Assembly: GCA_016859345.1 (NCBI GenBank)
Contig: CM029121.1
Location: 27,601,527-27,665,526, forward strand
DNA from: Istiophorus platypterus
Lineage: Eukaryota > Chordata > Actinopteri > Istiophoriformes > Istiophoridae
Direction of reading: 5' to 3'
Length of the DNA stretch: 64,000 nt
The notes beneath the pieces were generated by a model. That model worked only from the letters and a program-made list of their open reading frames with translations. It did no database searches and was not told the origin of the DNA. Shown here piece by piece: positions 32,571 to 45,039 of the stretch; the first letter of the stretch is position 1, and each line of letters opens with the position of its first letter. The translations under genes were made by a program, and so were the position numbers.

Positions 32571-35500
32571 GGGGGGGCAGTGTGGGGTCCAAATGTTGAA
32601 AGAGAAGAAGAAGCTGTGAGAACCGGCTGCAGGAACAACCCACAGTTTTTGGAGTTTTTCTCATACTTGAGAGCTTTTTTTTTACCTGTAAGAAAACCAA
32701 GTTCACCTGTAGGTTCCTGGTTTGGACTCTGGTGCTTTACACACTTGTATGTCCACTAAATGGCCAAAAGTGTGTGGACACTGAAAAATTCCAGGCACAT
32801 GTTGCTAATTGGACGCTGAGCTGCCGCTAACAGACTGAGAGCCTCCGCTCCTCTGGTTTCCACCTGCCGCAGGGATTTCTCTTCCCCCTCGGACGCAGGA
32901 GCGTCGTGGGGTCCGGCACTGATGCCGGGGGATCAGGTCTGGCTCCAGGTCGGGGCTCCACTTCATCCCAGAGGTGCTGGGGGGGGTCGGGATCGGGGAA
33001 ATATCTCTGTATTCTGCAGCATTTGAACCAGGGTCTCAGACGAAACCAGGAAAAACAGTTGAAGGGCAAAAGTAAACACTGTGGAAACCACTGTCCAGAC
33101 TCACTAACTGTAGCCTCCATGACTGAAATTAAACAGCTAATTGATATATTTTTTAATATTTTTCAACCTGCTGAACGAGCCCGACGTCTTGTTTACCCAG
33201 GACACAGTTCTCCAGGTGACTTTCAAGGCCGTGTCGGGTGCAGTCTCACGGGGTTTTAGTCGCCCGACAAGTGGAAACAATCTGTGGCAAAAATCCTGAA
33301 ACCTGATTTGATTTATTTCAGTTTTCGTGAAGACGGTTGGATACAAACCCGAATATTTAAATCAATTCTCATTTCTAATCTTTGTTTTATTGTGATATAT
33401 GAGTTATATCGGTGACCATTTCTCCAATGGGAAACAATAAAAGTGACCTTGAACTTTGACTCTTAATTAGCTTGTTTTCCCTTTTCCTTTGAGTCATGGT
33501 CAAAATGGATATTGACAAAATGAATTTTGTTACAGAGAGAGGGAACGGGGAAACCACGTTCGTGTCCATAAACTGAACACGGTTCAGCTCAGACCGGAGA
33601 GTAACCCCCCCCCCGTCGACAGGTGGAGTTTTTAAACCGCACCAGTCTGAGCCTGATGCCTTTCACAGCCTCGGCAGTTTTCTATAAACGCTCACGACGT
33701 CACGTATCAGGTTTAATATCAAACCTGCCCAAGCTCACGTTCACTGTGGCTCGGGGTGGGGGGGGCTGCAGGGTCCCCGGGGGGGGGTAACCTGAGTGGG
33801 CGTGGAGAATCAGGGTGTGTGTTCAGGTGTGTTTAGACCGAGTCTCTAGATTTCTCCTGTTTCCTCTTCCTCAACCAGATTTTCTTGTCTTCTTGGTGTA
33901 AAGGAAAAAAAAATCCCTTTCTGATGAGAATAACTCTGAATTAATGTGGACATGAACGGATTTAATCCACCACGCTGGTAGTCTTGATAAAACCGTGACA
34001 GATTAAATTGATGATGAGGAGAATTGACAGCAGGGAAAAGTTTTTGTGGTTGGATTTTATTATGTCACATTTGTCCCAGAGATGTTTCATCTCCTTTACA
34101 AAAAGGTCCCAAAGTTTATCATCACAGTTCATCAACCCTGGAAAAATGGAGAATATCCTCATGACCTTCACGAGAACAACTTCAGTTCATCAAGTGCAGT
34201 AAACACAGAAGGTTTCAGAACAAGAGCGTTTAGGTTTATTTTCCTCAAAACAAAATCAACCTAAGGTTAAAAAAATCTGACCAACATCAGAGAAATAAAG
34301 AGAAAATAGTTCAAAATTAGAAGCAGGTGTAAAGTTACTAGAGTTATCAATCTTCTCATGTAAATTTTTATGTTATGTTATTTTAACTTGTCTTATTTTG
34401 TTTTATAACAGGGACAGTTTGTATTCAAACCCGTTGCTGTAAATAAACCAGGGTCGGCCAAGAGGCCATTTATCATCTGGACAGATGTTACAGATTCTCA
34501 TTAAAGAAAAAAGGAAGAGGGTAGATTGAGATTAGAGCTGCTGAGATGATTTATATCCAGAACAGCAATAATAAGAAGACAAGAATATTAAAATCAATAA
34601 AACATCATCAAAATATATAAAATATTTAATGTTTTCAATTTTCCTTCATAAGCAGTTTTTTTGTTATGTTGCATTTTGGTTACTTTAATTTCCTGTTATT
34701 TTCTGACTTCAATTTCTCCCTAAACCTTTTTTTCTCAATTTCATCTCAGATACGTGTTAATATTCACTTAAACTTTGTTAACACCCTCGTACCCCAGCAG
34801 AGGTTTGGGTTCCCAGGGCGGCCGTGGAGAGATTGGTCTACCACATTGAGTCTGATGCAGAAAACAAGACTTCCGGGTCGCGGCGTCCCCTTCGGTAACA
34901 TGGCAGGCTCGTTTGTCCCCCCCGTGGGAGTTTTCCCCCCAGGCACTTCCCTCAGGTCCCTGGGCCGCTTGCTGCTGCCCCCTCCCCCCCGAGTGCTCCA
35001 CCCTGCCTGCAGCCTGACGGTGTGTGTGTGTGTGGGGGGGTGTCTCAGGGTGGAAGCAGTGTCAGAGGTGGAAGTGGATGGAGTTTCCAGATGCCCCCCC
35101 CCCACCCCAGGGTGTTGGTACTGCTGACGCTGCAGCTCCGTTCTGTTTGCGTGCACTTAGGTCCACGATTTATGGTTCGTTGTGTTGCTTTGACTCCAGG
35201 ACACCGTCGTTCTGCTTTTTATTTCCATCCTGGACACTCACCTGTTCTCACCTGGACTTTCCTTTGAGGTTTTCTCATAAGGCCTCTGACAGAGCGGAGC
35301 TGCTCCCAGTGACTATTGATTGATTATTTTTCTCAGTCAATCAGTCATTATCTCGGGGTTAAGGTGCCAACAATGAACCACTTGGTCCCTGGACTGAATC
35401 CGGCCAGAGGTTTTCATCACATCCTCATTTCCTGTCAACTCTCCACTGTTATGATATAATAAAGGCACAAATACACACAGAAGTAAAATTACCAGAACGT

Positions 35501-37071
35501 AATTTAATATCTCAAAACTCGAAGACATTGAATTTACAATGATAGAAAAAAAGAAATGCAGCAAAGGCTCAGATTCCAGGAGCTAAAACCAGATATTGTC
35601 CAACGCTTCTGACTGTTAAATGGCCTAAAGAGAAGAGAAATGATCTTTCGTGAGACCAGGAGCCTGATCTTGATCTAAACAATGTAGGGTGGGTTGGGAT
35701 GGGGCAGGGGGGGGTCGGTCTTTGGCTCTCGGGGCCCCCAAACCATGAAAATCACTTCCTGTAGAGGCTGGAGCATCAACATCCATGTCTAATGATTTTT
35801 TTTTTTTTAAGATTAAATTCCTGTAAAGCTTAAACAAACACACTATGTGTTGTATCTGCATGTCTGCATGTGTGTGCACATATATACACAGTTCATATGT
35901 GTGTATATAATGGATGCAACTTTTATTTTTCTTCATGTATTCGTCTATTTATTTATCATTTATTTCACAAGACGTCAGAGAAAAGAAAAAAATTCACAAG
36001 CTCCAAGAGCCCAAGGTGACTTTTTGAAATAAGATTGATTGTTTGTTGAGTGTTACACTGATGTGTTGTGTATATATATGTGTATGTTTTCAGGCTACAT
36101 ATACTGTACTGTGTGTGTATGTATTCATGCACATTAGTGTGTTTATTTCACATTGTTTTTTTTATCTTAAAACCTTTTTTAATTTTTATCTTTATTTTTG
36201 TTTTTGCTCTCTTTTGACATTGTTTGTCTTTCTTCATCATATCAATAAAGTTCGATTGATTCATATATTAATGGAATTTCTGCTGATCAACCTTCCATCG
36301 GTTTGTTCCCTCGAACAAATAATTGATGGCTAAACTGATGCATTAGCTGTTTGTGGAGCGAGAATCAGGTCCAACTCTAGCTGATCAGTGTGTTTTTGTT
36401 CTGCACACATCTACAGTATACGTTTCGACCCGCAGAAGTGGGCCAGCGTGTTTGTGCAGCTCTGCGACCTTTGACCTCCCGGCTGGGTGCCGCTGTCTGA
36501 GCGCGACAGGTGTCTGTGCATCTGTGGAACAGCTCAGTTCAGGCTCTGAGCTCAGGAGACGCCCGACGTTCACATCCTCAGCTCTGCCTCGCAGATAGGA
36601 TCAATATGTTTATTTATCTGTTGTCCTCACAAAAATAACTACTAGATCTTATGTGATAATAAATAGAACAAATATAATTTCACACCGAGACAACTGTGAC
36701 TCTATAAAATGAAGCAGCCTTTTCTCTCAGGGACCAGAAGTGAATAAAATACAGTTTAGTGAAAAATACTTTTTTTTTCTGCAAAAATATATTTATCACC
36801 AAACTTGATGTGTCGACACTCAATCCGATATCACAGCTTCAGCTAAAGGAAGGAGAAAAATAAAACACACAGTGGAAGAAAAACATGACAAAAAAGGTAA
36901 AATAGATAAATGAAAGTCTTTGAGATTTAATAATTTATCATAAAAATTGGGACATAAATGTTTTTGATATTTGTGAAACACATAATTATATTAATCATTA
37001 ATTAATGGGGATTTTACTAAATATAGGCAACATGTTTTTTATAACATAAGGCGGTTTATTGTAACAGAAAA
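30682..37071. other. Gene-poor interval
   Basis: Unique sequence at 30690-31080 (GC-rich, with CCAAATATGACTCAGATCAAG). Also (GT)n at 32529-32570 followed by a G run, a TGGCCAAAAGTGTGTGGACAC transposon-like phrase at about 32760-32780, and AT-rich DNA at 33960-34700 and 35800-36350. No exon is supported. Confidence 0.45.
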
Positions 37072-37125
37072 TCCCTTAAATATTCCCTTAAATATTCCCT
37101 TAAATATTCCCTTAAATATTCCCTA
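37072..37125. repeat. 12-bp tandem repeat (TCCCTTAAATAT)4
   Basis: Four near-identical copies plus a partial fifth in AT-rich DNA. Confidence 0.93.
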
Positions 37126-38415
37126 AAAACCTCAGTGAAAATTCAGAACTTTTAGATAAATGTGTGAATCACCTGTTTCAACAGCTTAGACATTTCTTAG
37201 TCTCTTTCATCGTCTCATCAGTTTCCATCGAGTGGGGAGAAACAGCGCCCCTCTGGGTTTTAACGGCGGACCCATGTCAACCGCCTGTAGCGGTGGAGAA
37301 GGGTAGTGCACCCGCACACGGGAAGTAAACCAGGTGAGACTGACATCAGCTGATTAAATTAAACAAACACAGGAACACCCGTCGTCACCGTGAAGGCGCT
37401 GCAGAGCTTAGACTGGTCTCTGACCCGGTCTCTGACCCGGTCTCTGAACCCTGTTGTGGTCGGTCTTTAACCTGGAACCTCTACAGGAACCTGGAGACCA
37501 GGTGGGAATTTGAGTCTCAGGTTTCTCAAGCATCACATCAAGGACAGTTGGCTTGTTTCCTGGTGCTGAGACAGGTGAAGGGACAGGTGGAGTCCTGATG
37601 TGGACTGGGACCGGTTGAGGTTTACTGGTGAGGGAGAAAACCTGCTCAGACCACGTGAGTCAAACACTCTGTCTCTGTCTCGCTTTGTCTCTCTGTCTGT
37701 CCCTCTCTTTGTCCCTCTCTCTCTCGCGCTGTCTCTCTCTCTGTTGTTTAAATGTCCAGCTGTGGCTCATGTTTCTTCACTAGATGTTGTCGCTGATATT
37801 ATTGTTGTTTTATTGAGACCTGACTGGCTGATATTTCACAGACAAACAGTATGTTGTGTTGTGTGTATATATGTAGGTGAAAGCTTAAAGTTTTCATTTC
37901 GTATTTGCACATAAACTTTTTAAATGATTCTTCATACATCTACAGTAGAAACCACCATTAATAAAAGTCTCATTTAAAACCAGGTGAATTAAACCCTGTG
38001 GTGAAGAGAGACATGACGTGTAAACAGACTGTGGTGCTGAAACGTCATGAGATGAATAACACAGTTAAAAATAAGAAATACTTAAAAAATAATTAATGTA
38101 AAATGTAATTATTTTACAGAACAGATTCATATTCACAACGGAAACTTCAAAATCACCTTTTTTAATGGATGTTATATAAAATCATGACGTCTGCTTCCAT
38201 ATACACTCATAAGAATACGCAGGCCTCTGTGTCCACTGTGTCTGTAAAGTGTTGCCCCCCATCCCCCCAATAAACACAATCAACGGATCAGAGATAAAGA
38301 TTATTGATCGTTCAGGTTAATGTGGCCCATCATGTTTTCATAATAAGGTCTGAAAAACTTCCTGGTGCTGACGTGACACCAGTTAATTTCTCAGTTTGTG
38401 GAGTTTTGTTAGCCA

Positions 38416-38444
38416 GGTGTGTGTGTGTGTGTGTGTGTGTGTGT
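38416..38444. repeat. (GT)n microsatellite
   Basis: About 14 GT units, surrounded by unremarkable intergenic sequence that extends from 37126 to 38770 without supported genes. Confidence 0.95.
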
Positions 38445-38770
38445 TGCTGCTCTAACATCAGTTCGGTCAAAGTGACGTTTCCCACAGACGAATCGTTCGT
38501 CTTCATCATGGAGACGCCTTGGTTTTTTTTTTTTCCTCCACACAGACGCATTATAAATCACAACGCTGAGGATGTTTTGTCTCTGATCTGTCATGCTAAC
38601 ATTGACGGCTGGGGGGGGGCTTAAAGTTACAGGTTACTTCCTGTGCCCCCCCCCCCCGGCCCTCCAGAAGATGCTGCTTTATTCCTGGGACTAACAGCTG
38701 TACTCACCCCCCAGTTCTCACAGTGTCCCAGGATTCAGGACTGAAGGGGGGTGTTTGGATCCGTGTCCGT

Positions 38771-38823
38771 GTGTGTGTGGGTGGGTGTGTGGGTGGGTGG
38801 GTGGGTGGGTGGGTGTGTGTGTG
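38771..38823 (+). repeat. (GGGT)n run, strong G-quadruplex candidate
   Basis: Six perfect GGGT units at 38791-38814, with further GGGT units just upstream, flanked by (GT)n. Four or more GGG runs with one-base loops on one strand meet the strictest quadruplex pattern. Confidence 0.9.
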
Positions 38824-39084
38824 GAGGGGAACAACAGTCCGGGTCTAGATCTATGGCTGGTGTCAGATTTTCATGCCGGGATTATCGTGGCCCAAAATAT
38901 CACAGTCAATTTTATCATCACTATATCATCAACCTTGAAAATGTGAACCTCAAATATCAAATATGATTTTTACCATGAAAATACTTAAAATCACATTTGA
39001 TGGTTGCAGCTTTTCAGATGTTAGAATTCTCTGCTTTTCATTGTTTTTATGTTCTAGTAAAGGTTTGTGTTTTTTAACTGTAGT

Positions 39085-39306
39085 CAGAGGAAATGAGACG
39101 TCAATCAACTAGTTAGGAGACGACTAATTGATCATTAAAGAATAATTGCTCCTGGCAGGAACAGCATTAAATTCAGTGTAGTGTCCATGTCTCATAAATC
39201 ATACATGACCTTAATATTTCTTGGATGAAATGAATAATTAATCAAGAAAATAATCACCAGAGGAAATTTTAAATACCAAAAAAATGTCTGTTGCAGCCCT
39301 AAATCA
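39085..39306 (-). mobile_element. Family R (AT-rich hAT-like) element, copy
   Basis: Minus-strand orientation. The right edge GTTGCAGCCCT is the complement of the AGGGCTGCA start seen at 63588. The phrases GACTAATTGATCATTAAAGA and AATTAATCAAGAAAATAATC match the family's GATTAATC-rich interior. Confidence 0.65.
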
Positions 39307-39599
39307 GTTTATATTTTTGTGCATATTCTGTTTTTAAACGATTAAAACCAGATTTAAGAGCTGGAACATTGGATTGTTCATGCTGAATTTCCCAGTGACC
39401 GACTTTGGTCTCTTAAAGGCGCCTGCAAACCAAGCTGCTAATTTTCTGCAGCTCCTGTACCTTAGATCTGACACTGGACTCCGGCAGGTGACGAGAGACA
39501 GTCCCTGACCGCCGCCGCCTTCATCACGAGGGACCGGGGCCAACACGGGTCAAAGGTCGGGGTGACTCCACCTTTAAAACCGATATCGCGGATATTTCC

Positions 39600-40237
39600 C
39601 CGGGTCCCCATTTGGTGTGACGAGCGCTGTGAAGGAACCGCCGACTAACTGAAGCCTCACCCCCCCACCAGAAAACGTCTCTCTATTTTAAGGAGGAATC
39701 CGGTCCCGGGGCTTAGAGGGCGTCTTTTATAGCTCACATTCCCGACCCGGAGGCCCTCAGGTCCCTCCGAGGCTTTATTTTTGGGAAGTGCGCGGTGATC
39801 CCGACCCCCACGTCCCCCTCGTTACATCACAAAGTGTCTTTAGTTGCCATTTGTGCTTCTCCGCCTTCGAATCACAGATTAAATGTTTTGCATATATTTG
39901 TCCACCATTTCTGTCATTGATAATAAAGCTGCGTTCACCAGCGACGTCACTGAAACAAAAGTCTGACAGGGGGCGAAACATCGTCAGAAAAACGGACACG
40001 GACGCTGCTAGCGTGGCTAAAAGGTAGAAAGCGGCGGGAAGAGGCCGTGGCCGGGACGTGCCCGTCGTTTGACTGATTAAAGCGGCTGCTTCTTTTGGGA
40101 ACTTGAAGAAAAATCAGAGCAGGAGAAAGGGGATGGCGGAATTTCCTGATCCCTCTGTTCTTGAGCTACAAATCCAGTCAAAGCGAGTATTTATATTTCT
40201 GCGAGTGATGCTAAAATCACATCACCAGACCACTAGT
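39600..40237. promoter_or_regulatory. Candidate regulatory island
   Basis: GC-rich sequence at 39600-39820, then GTTACATCACAAAGTGTCTT, GTTGCCATTTGTGCTTC, GTTTTGCATATATTTG and GTCATTGATAATAAAG at 39830-39930. These are clustered octamer-, SOX- and homeodomain-like motifs in unique sequence. Function is inferred from appearance only. Confidence 0.25.
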
Positions 40238-40538
40238 TGGCAGCAGCGTTTATATGCCGCTGTGTCGAGATTTTTTTGAGAGTTTGTCGGCATCAACAAC
40301 GGCGACTGTGACCGAGCTGATCTCGATGGAGTCGGAGTTGATGGATGTTGAACAGCAGTTTTAGTTTTCCTGAATTTACTTAGACGTGAAAACGAAAGAT
40401 GACATCGGAGGAGACAAGACTGTACGATGGCGGCAAAGGAGGAGGAGGAGCCGGAAATATGATGCCACCAAGCCGACCAGGGAGGTGAACGTCAGGCCAC
40501 GGCAAAGGTCCGACGCAGCAGCATAAACTGGCCTTTAC
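40238..40538. mobile_element. Inverted-repeat element, family H (copy 4)
   Basis: The left end is AGCGTTTATATGCCGCTGTG. The right end is CGACGCAGCAGCATAAACTG then GCCTTT. The interior matches copy 2 through TTGAACAGCAGTTTTAGTTT and GTACGATGGCGGCAAAGGAG. Confidence 0.6.
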
Positions 40539-40759
40539 TCCGACCCTGTTGGACGAGTAGAGACCTGCCCCTTTAAAAACGTCTTCAAAGGAAGAGCCTT
40601 GATTCACTAGTAAACAATGTGAACGTGAAAGTCCAGTAGACCAGTGACTTTCCCCTGAATGCCACACGAGGAAGAATCCTCCAAGATGGCCGACCTTTCA
40701 GCAGGCGGCTGGCCTCTGCTCTGAGTGCTCCAGGCTGTAAGAGCAGAAAACTCGACCCC

Positions 40760-41060
40760 CCACCCTCGATGAAAAGCTCATTTAAAGCCCCGGGCTGCCG
40801 TACATATGGCCGCCCCCATTTTTAAGAATCTCTCTTTTAACACTTGGACTGAGAAGTGCAGGAGAACGAGCGCTGCCCTGCAAGCCCAGGGTCGGCTTAC
40901 GAATGGCTCCCAGGGGCCCTCTTCCATCTGACGAGGTCCAAACCCTGCGGAAGGGTTGGGGGGGGGCACGTTGCGTGGCCCCCAGGTTCAGGCCCCGCCG
41001 AAGAGCTGAAACCCAAGCATCATTGAACATGTCATCGGCCGCACGGAGAGTCAGCGCTGT
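40760..41060. promoter_or_regulatory. Candidate regulatory island with E-boxes
   Basis: Repeat-free segment with CTCATTTAAAGCCCCGGGCT, CATATG and CACTTG E-boxes, CGCCCCCATTTTTAAGAATC and CTTTTAACACTTGGACTGAG. A muscle-type enhancer is conceivable given myod1 in cis, but this rests on motif appearance. Confidence 0.22.
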
Positions 41061-44000
41061 TTTGGAAACGTGATAGTTTAGTGTCAAACACGGGACCAGA
41101 GGACGGGAGGACGCCAAGTTCAACGCCAAAGCAGAGCAGCAGGAAGCGGTTGAGGATGGGATGTTTACGGCTTCACACCGGCTGGGTCCCGAATCCGGCG
41201 AACGATGCGGCGACGCAGTCTCACGTTCGTAGTTTGAACAACTCTTGTTGTTGAATACCCAAAGAAAAACAAGGTTTTTTACGATGAAACAAATCTTGAT
41301 ATTGAAACTGTCACAAGGTTGAGAAAACTTAGAGAAATATTTTGCTCTGTTTTACTGTATTTAAGGTCTTGAATAATCAGATGTTTAAAGGCTCTTTTGC
41401 ATCTCAACCATCTGATTTGTGGAATCATTACAAATCACCGGCTGCTCGGCATCTTCATGTTTTCTCTTCATAGCACAGTGAAAAGAGACTTTTGATTTAA
41501 AATAAGCACTTAGAATTAAAACTAGTGCTAATATTTCTTTCACAATCAACTAATGATTTTCTTTCCAGGTCCAGATTCTATGTGTCCCCCCCTTGAAATA
41601 GCCATGTTATTAAAAATACTCGTCGTCATTGATCCAAAATGACATCTTCAAATGGGTTTAGTCCAAACCCCCCCTAGAACCTTCAGTTGACAGTGATATG
41701 ACGTGTTCAAGTACTGACAATGACCCAGAATAAATCAACACCTAATCAGAACAACCAGCTACACAATGAATCGATCGATTCTGTTGAGTTCGGGGTTTTA
41801 TAGATGAAGTAGAATCATATGAATGGACACAAATCCAGAGAAACCTGCTGATGAGGTAAAGTGTTTGGAGTAAAGACCCCCCCCCCATTCTCTTCATGGA
41901 CTGATGCACCGAGGAACTCGGAAACCCCGAATCCCTCCTCGCTGTCCGTGACCTTCCGACTGGCCTTGAACCACCCGTGGCTGAAAGAGGTCGCGACCTC
42001 TCCTGGACATTTCCTCTGTTAGTCTTTGGGGGATGGATACTTCAAAGCAGACTGGGAATTCGGACATACAGACAAATCAATCTCTGCAGGATGGGCCGTG
42101 TCACCACAGCCCAGCTGGTCCGAACTGAGGTTATGATCTTATCCTTTATATTGAGCTGTTTTCTGATTTATTTGATAGAGCCCAGTAGAAACAGATGGGA
42201 AATCAGAGAGAGAGAGAGCGAGCAAGAGGGGATGACAAATAACAATGAACGGGTCATGGGTTAATCCGTGTTTCAACCCGGAGGGTGATTGAAATATTTC
42301 AGTTACTGACAGTGGTTATGTTAAAGTTTGAACCCGAGCCTGATTTAATATTGACTAATCCATCTCATGAGGAACTTTCTGTTTTTATTACGGTTTTATT
42401 CCAGTTTTATTCCCTCAGATCGACTGAAATGTCACTGTAGCACTGACTTTCAACAACGGCACCGGATTTAAATAAAAGTTTGCCGATTTTACAAACTATA
42501 TTTTACTGAGACATTAAAGAACTTTGGCTAAAGCCCAGAACCAGCTGCAAAGCTTTTGCCTCAATTAAATTCATTTTCTCTTCATCTGAATCAAAGCTGA
42601 TTGTTTTGTTTTTTTTTTTTTTAATCGGTAAATAATCGTACATGGACCAGGGTTCAGCTCTTCCAGCCTGTGTTGTTGTTGTTGTTGTTGTTTATGCTTT
42701 TTGGGTGGGGTGGGGGGGTGGTCCAGGTCCAGCAGGTCACCGGCTGCCCGGCAGTGAAAGCCTCCACTCAGACAGGACGCTAGATAGTACGATTAACAGA
42801 CAGGAGACATAAACACGCCGCCATCATCCGTCTGCCCCCCCCCACTCATCCCGCCAGAGGCGAGAGGCTTTCCCAGCGCGGCCCGTGGACCGTCTTGGGT
42901 GACACCTGAGCAGCAGAGCCCGGACGCCGCCTCTGTTTACCCTGAGGTGAGGGCCAGCAGCCGGACTGAAAGCGATACCCCCGGCCCGTGTTTACCCAAC
43001 TGCTGCGTCCTAACCTCGCTACCTACGGTGGCTCCCCGACATGATCCCACCTTAATACTGACAAATGACTTTCTGACCAGGAAGTCCCAGACGCAGCAGG
43101 GGGTCGTGGGTAATCGATCTGTGGGGAGGAGGAGGAGGGGGACTAAAGATTTTGGAGGGTTTTTTTGTTAAGGTGAAGTTCAAGCACTGATAGTGAATGA
43201 GCTCATGTCTAAACACAACAAGAAACTAAATTATTTTATGAAACATCATGAAAACATCTTGTATTTACACTTTAAATGATGAAACTGGTGTTTTTCTTCT
43301 ACTTTAAATAAATCTCGTTAAGAAATTCAAACTGAAACTGTTAAAAAACATTTACAAACATTTTCCTTAATCGTCATGAACACACACACTGTATTTAGAC
43401 TCAGTCCCACACGCACACACAGTCCTTCTGCTGGAAATACTCAGTACAGCATCGAATGTTGATTCATCCACCGCTGAAAATAGTGCCCATCATTAGCCCC
43501 ATTTTTTCCTGTTTGTAGCTGGTTTCAGTAACCGTGTATGTTTGTAATGTTCCTGCGTCCGTATACTTTTGTCCTAGCAGGGTACCTTTGCTGTGGTAGA
43601 GTTGTCTGGGGTTGGACAGTAGAGCTCCACCCATCTGTCCGTCCACTACCTGCCCCACTTTTCCGGTTCAGGGCGGTGGGGTCGGAGGCTTCCCAGCATG
43701 CACCTGGCTCACACTCTCATCCAGAAACTGCAACCTTTTCATGCCACAAACCATTTTGTGGGTCACCATGTAATCTACTGATGAATATGAGCTTCCTGTC
43801 TGTTGGCGTTTCAGTGTTTCGTTCTTTTTAAACATTACGATCGTTAGACAGTCGTCTGGTGTTTTGACAGCCGCCGTTCGCACGTTTTATTCTCTGCTGG
43901 CTTTTTCTTTTTTTTCCCCTGCACAATCAGCGCTTTGGAGAACACGACTAAAAGCTTTTGGCCGTTAAGTTTGTGGACAGCTCCTTTCGCCATCACTCAT

Positions 44001-44680
44001 TGGCTCCCACTTAGCGTCTGGACTGTTGATACAAGGGACGTGAGCTGCTGTTTTCGCCCGGACTCGATGAAGTAAATCGACTTTGTCTATGAGAATTGCT
44101 TTAAAATCTATTGAGAATTTATTATACATTACAAATATTGTGAAAAACTGAAATAAAGTAAATAAAAGAAAAACTCATGCTTTTACCTGCAATTAATCAG
44201 TCAGGCCACGATAAAAAGAGTAAAAATAAGTTTTCAGTCACTTAAAATCCTTTTGTTGATTGATTAAGTAGTGTGTCTTTGATCACGGGTTGTGTGTGTG
44301 TATGTGTGAGGGGGGGCTACAAAAAGAACGCAGCATTTATAATTAGTAGCTCCAAGCAAACCTGTGTTTAAGAGTGAAAGTTTACTCTGGAAAAACAATC
44401 CCAACAATTCGGTTCCAGTTTAAGTGTCACTGAGTTAAAAGCTATGGAAAAAACTAGTAAGTTAACCCTTGAGTTTGGTCAAATGAAATGAATGGTCTTT
44501 TTTCAGCGTTGATCAGGGCGACGGAGCATTTTAGGAACAGAGTTTAGAACCTGATTCTCTCTTCAAAGACAGATTTCTGTCGTAGTCGGGACTGACTCCA
44601 GACTGAATCTGCTTTAAACCCACAGAGGTCGGTCCAACATCTAAGACTCCCTCAGTCCTCGATCCAGGTTTCTCACGAGA
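41061..44680. other. Gene-poor interval
   Basis: Contains a long open but unrecognised frame at about 41095-41250, a 95-codon frame at 41977-42264 with two hydrophobic stretches and no known domain, a (GTT)n tract at about 42671-42691 and a GC-rich repeat-free stretch at 42840-43150. Nothing is supported as a gene. Confidence 0.45.
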
Positions 44681-45039
44681 TCGGATCGGTTTGGGTTGGA
44701 TCGGATGGAATCGGATCAGATTGGGTCGGGTCCGGTTGGGTCCGGTCAGATCGGATGGGGTTGGGTTGGATCATGTCAGGTTGGTCGGATCGGGTCAGGT
44801 TGGATTGGATCAGGTCGGGTTGGGTCGGGTCGGGTTGGATCGGATGGGGTTGGGTCAGGTTGGGTTGGGTCAGGTCGGTTCAGGTCGAGTTGGATCAGAT
44901 GGGGTCGGGTTGGACTGGATTGGGTCGGGTTGGGTCAGGTTGGATTTGATCGAGTTGGGTTGGATCGGGTAGGGTCGAGTTGGATCAGATCAGGTTGGGT
45001 TGGATCGGTGTTGGGTCGAGTTGGATCAGATCGGGTCGG
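44681..45039 (+). repeat. Degenerate GGTTGGRTC/GGGTC array
   Basis: About 360 bp built from 5- and 10-bp units such as GGGTT, GGATC, GGGTC and AGGTC, all G-rich on the plus strand. It includes a canonical quadruplex motif GGGTTGGGTCGGGTCGGG at 44817-44834. Two frames remain open and give Gly/Val/Ser/Asp or Trp/Ile repeats purely from the repeat. Confidence 0.93.

Noticed and set aside
41977..42264. 95-codon plus-strand frame with two hydrophobic segments
   Set aside because: No recognisable family, no promoter or splice context, and frames of this length are expected by chance in 64 kb.
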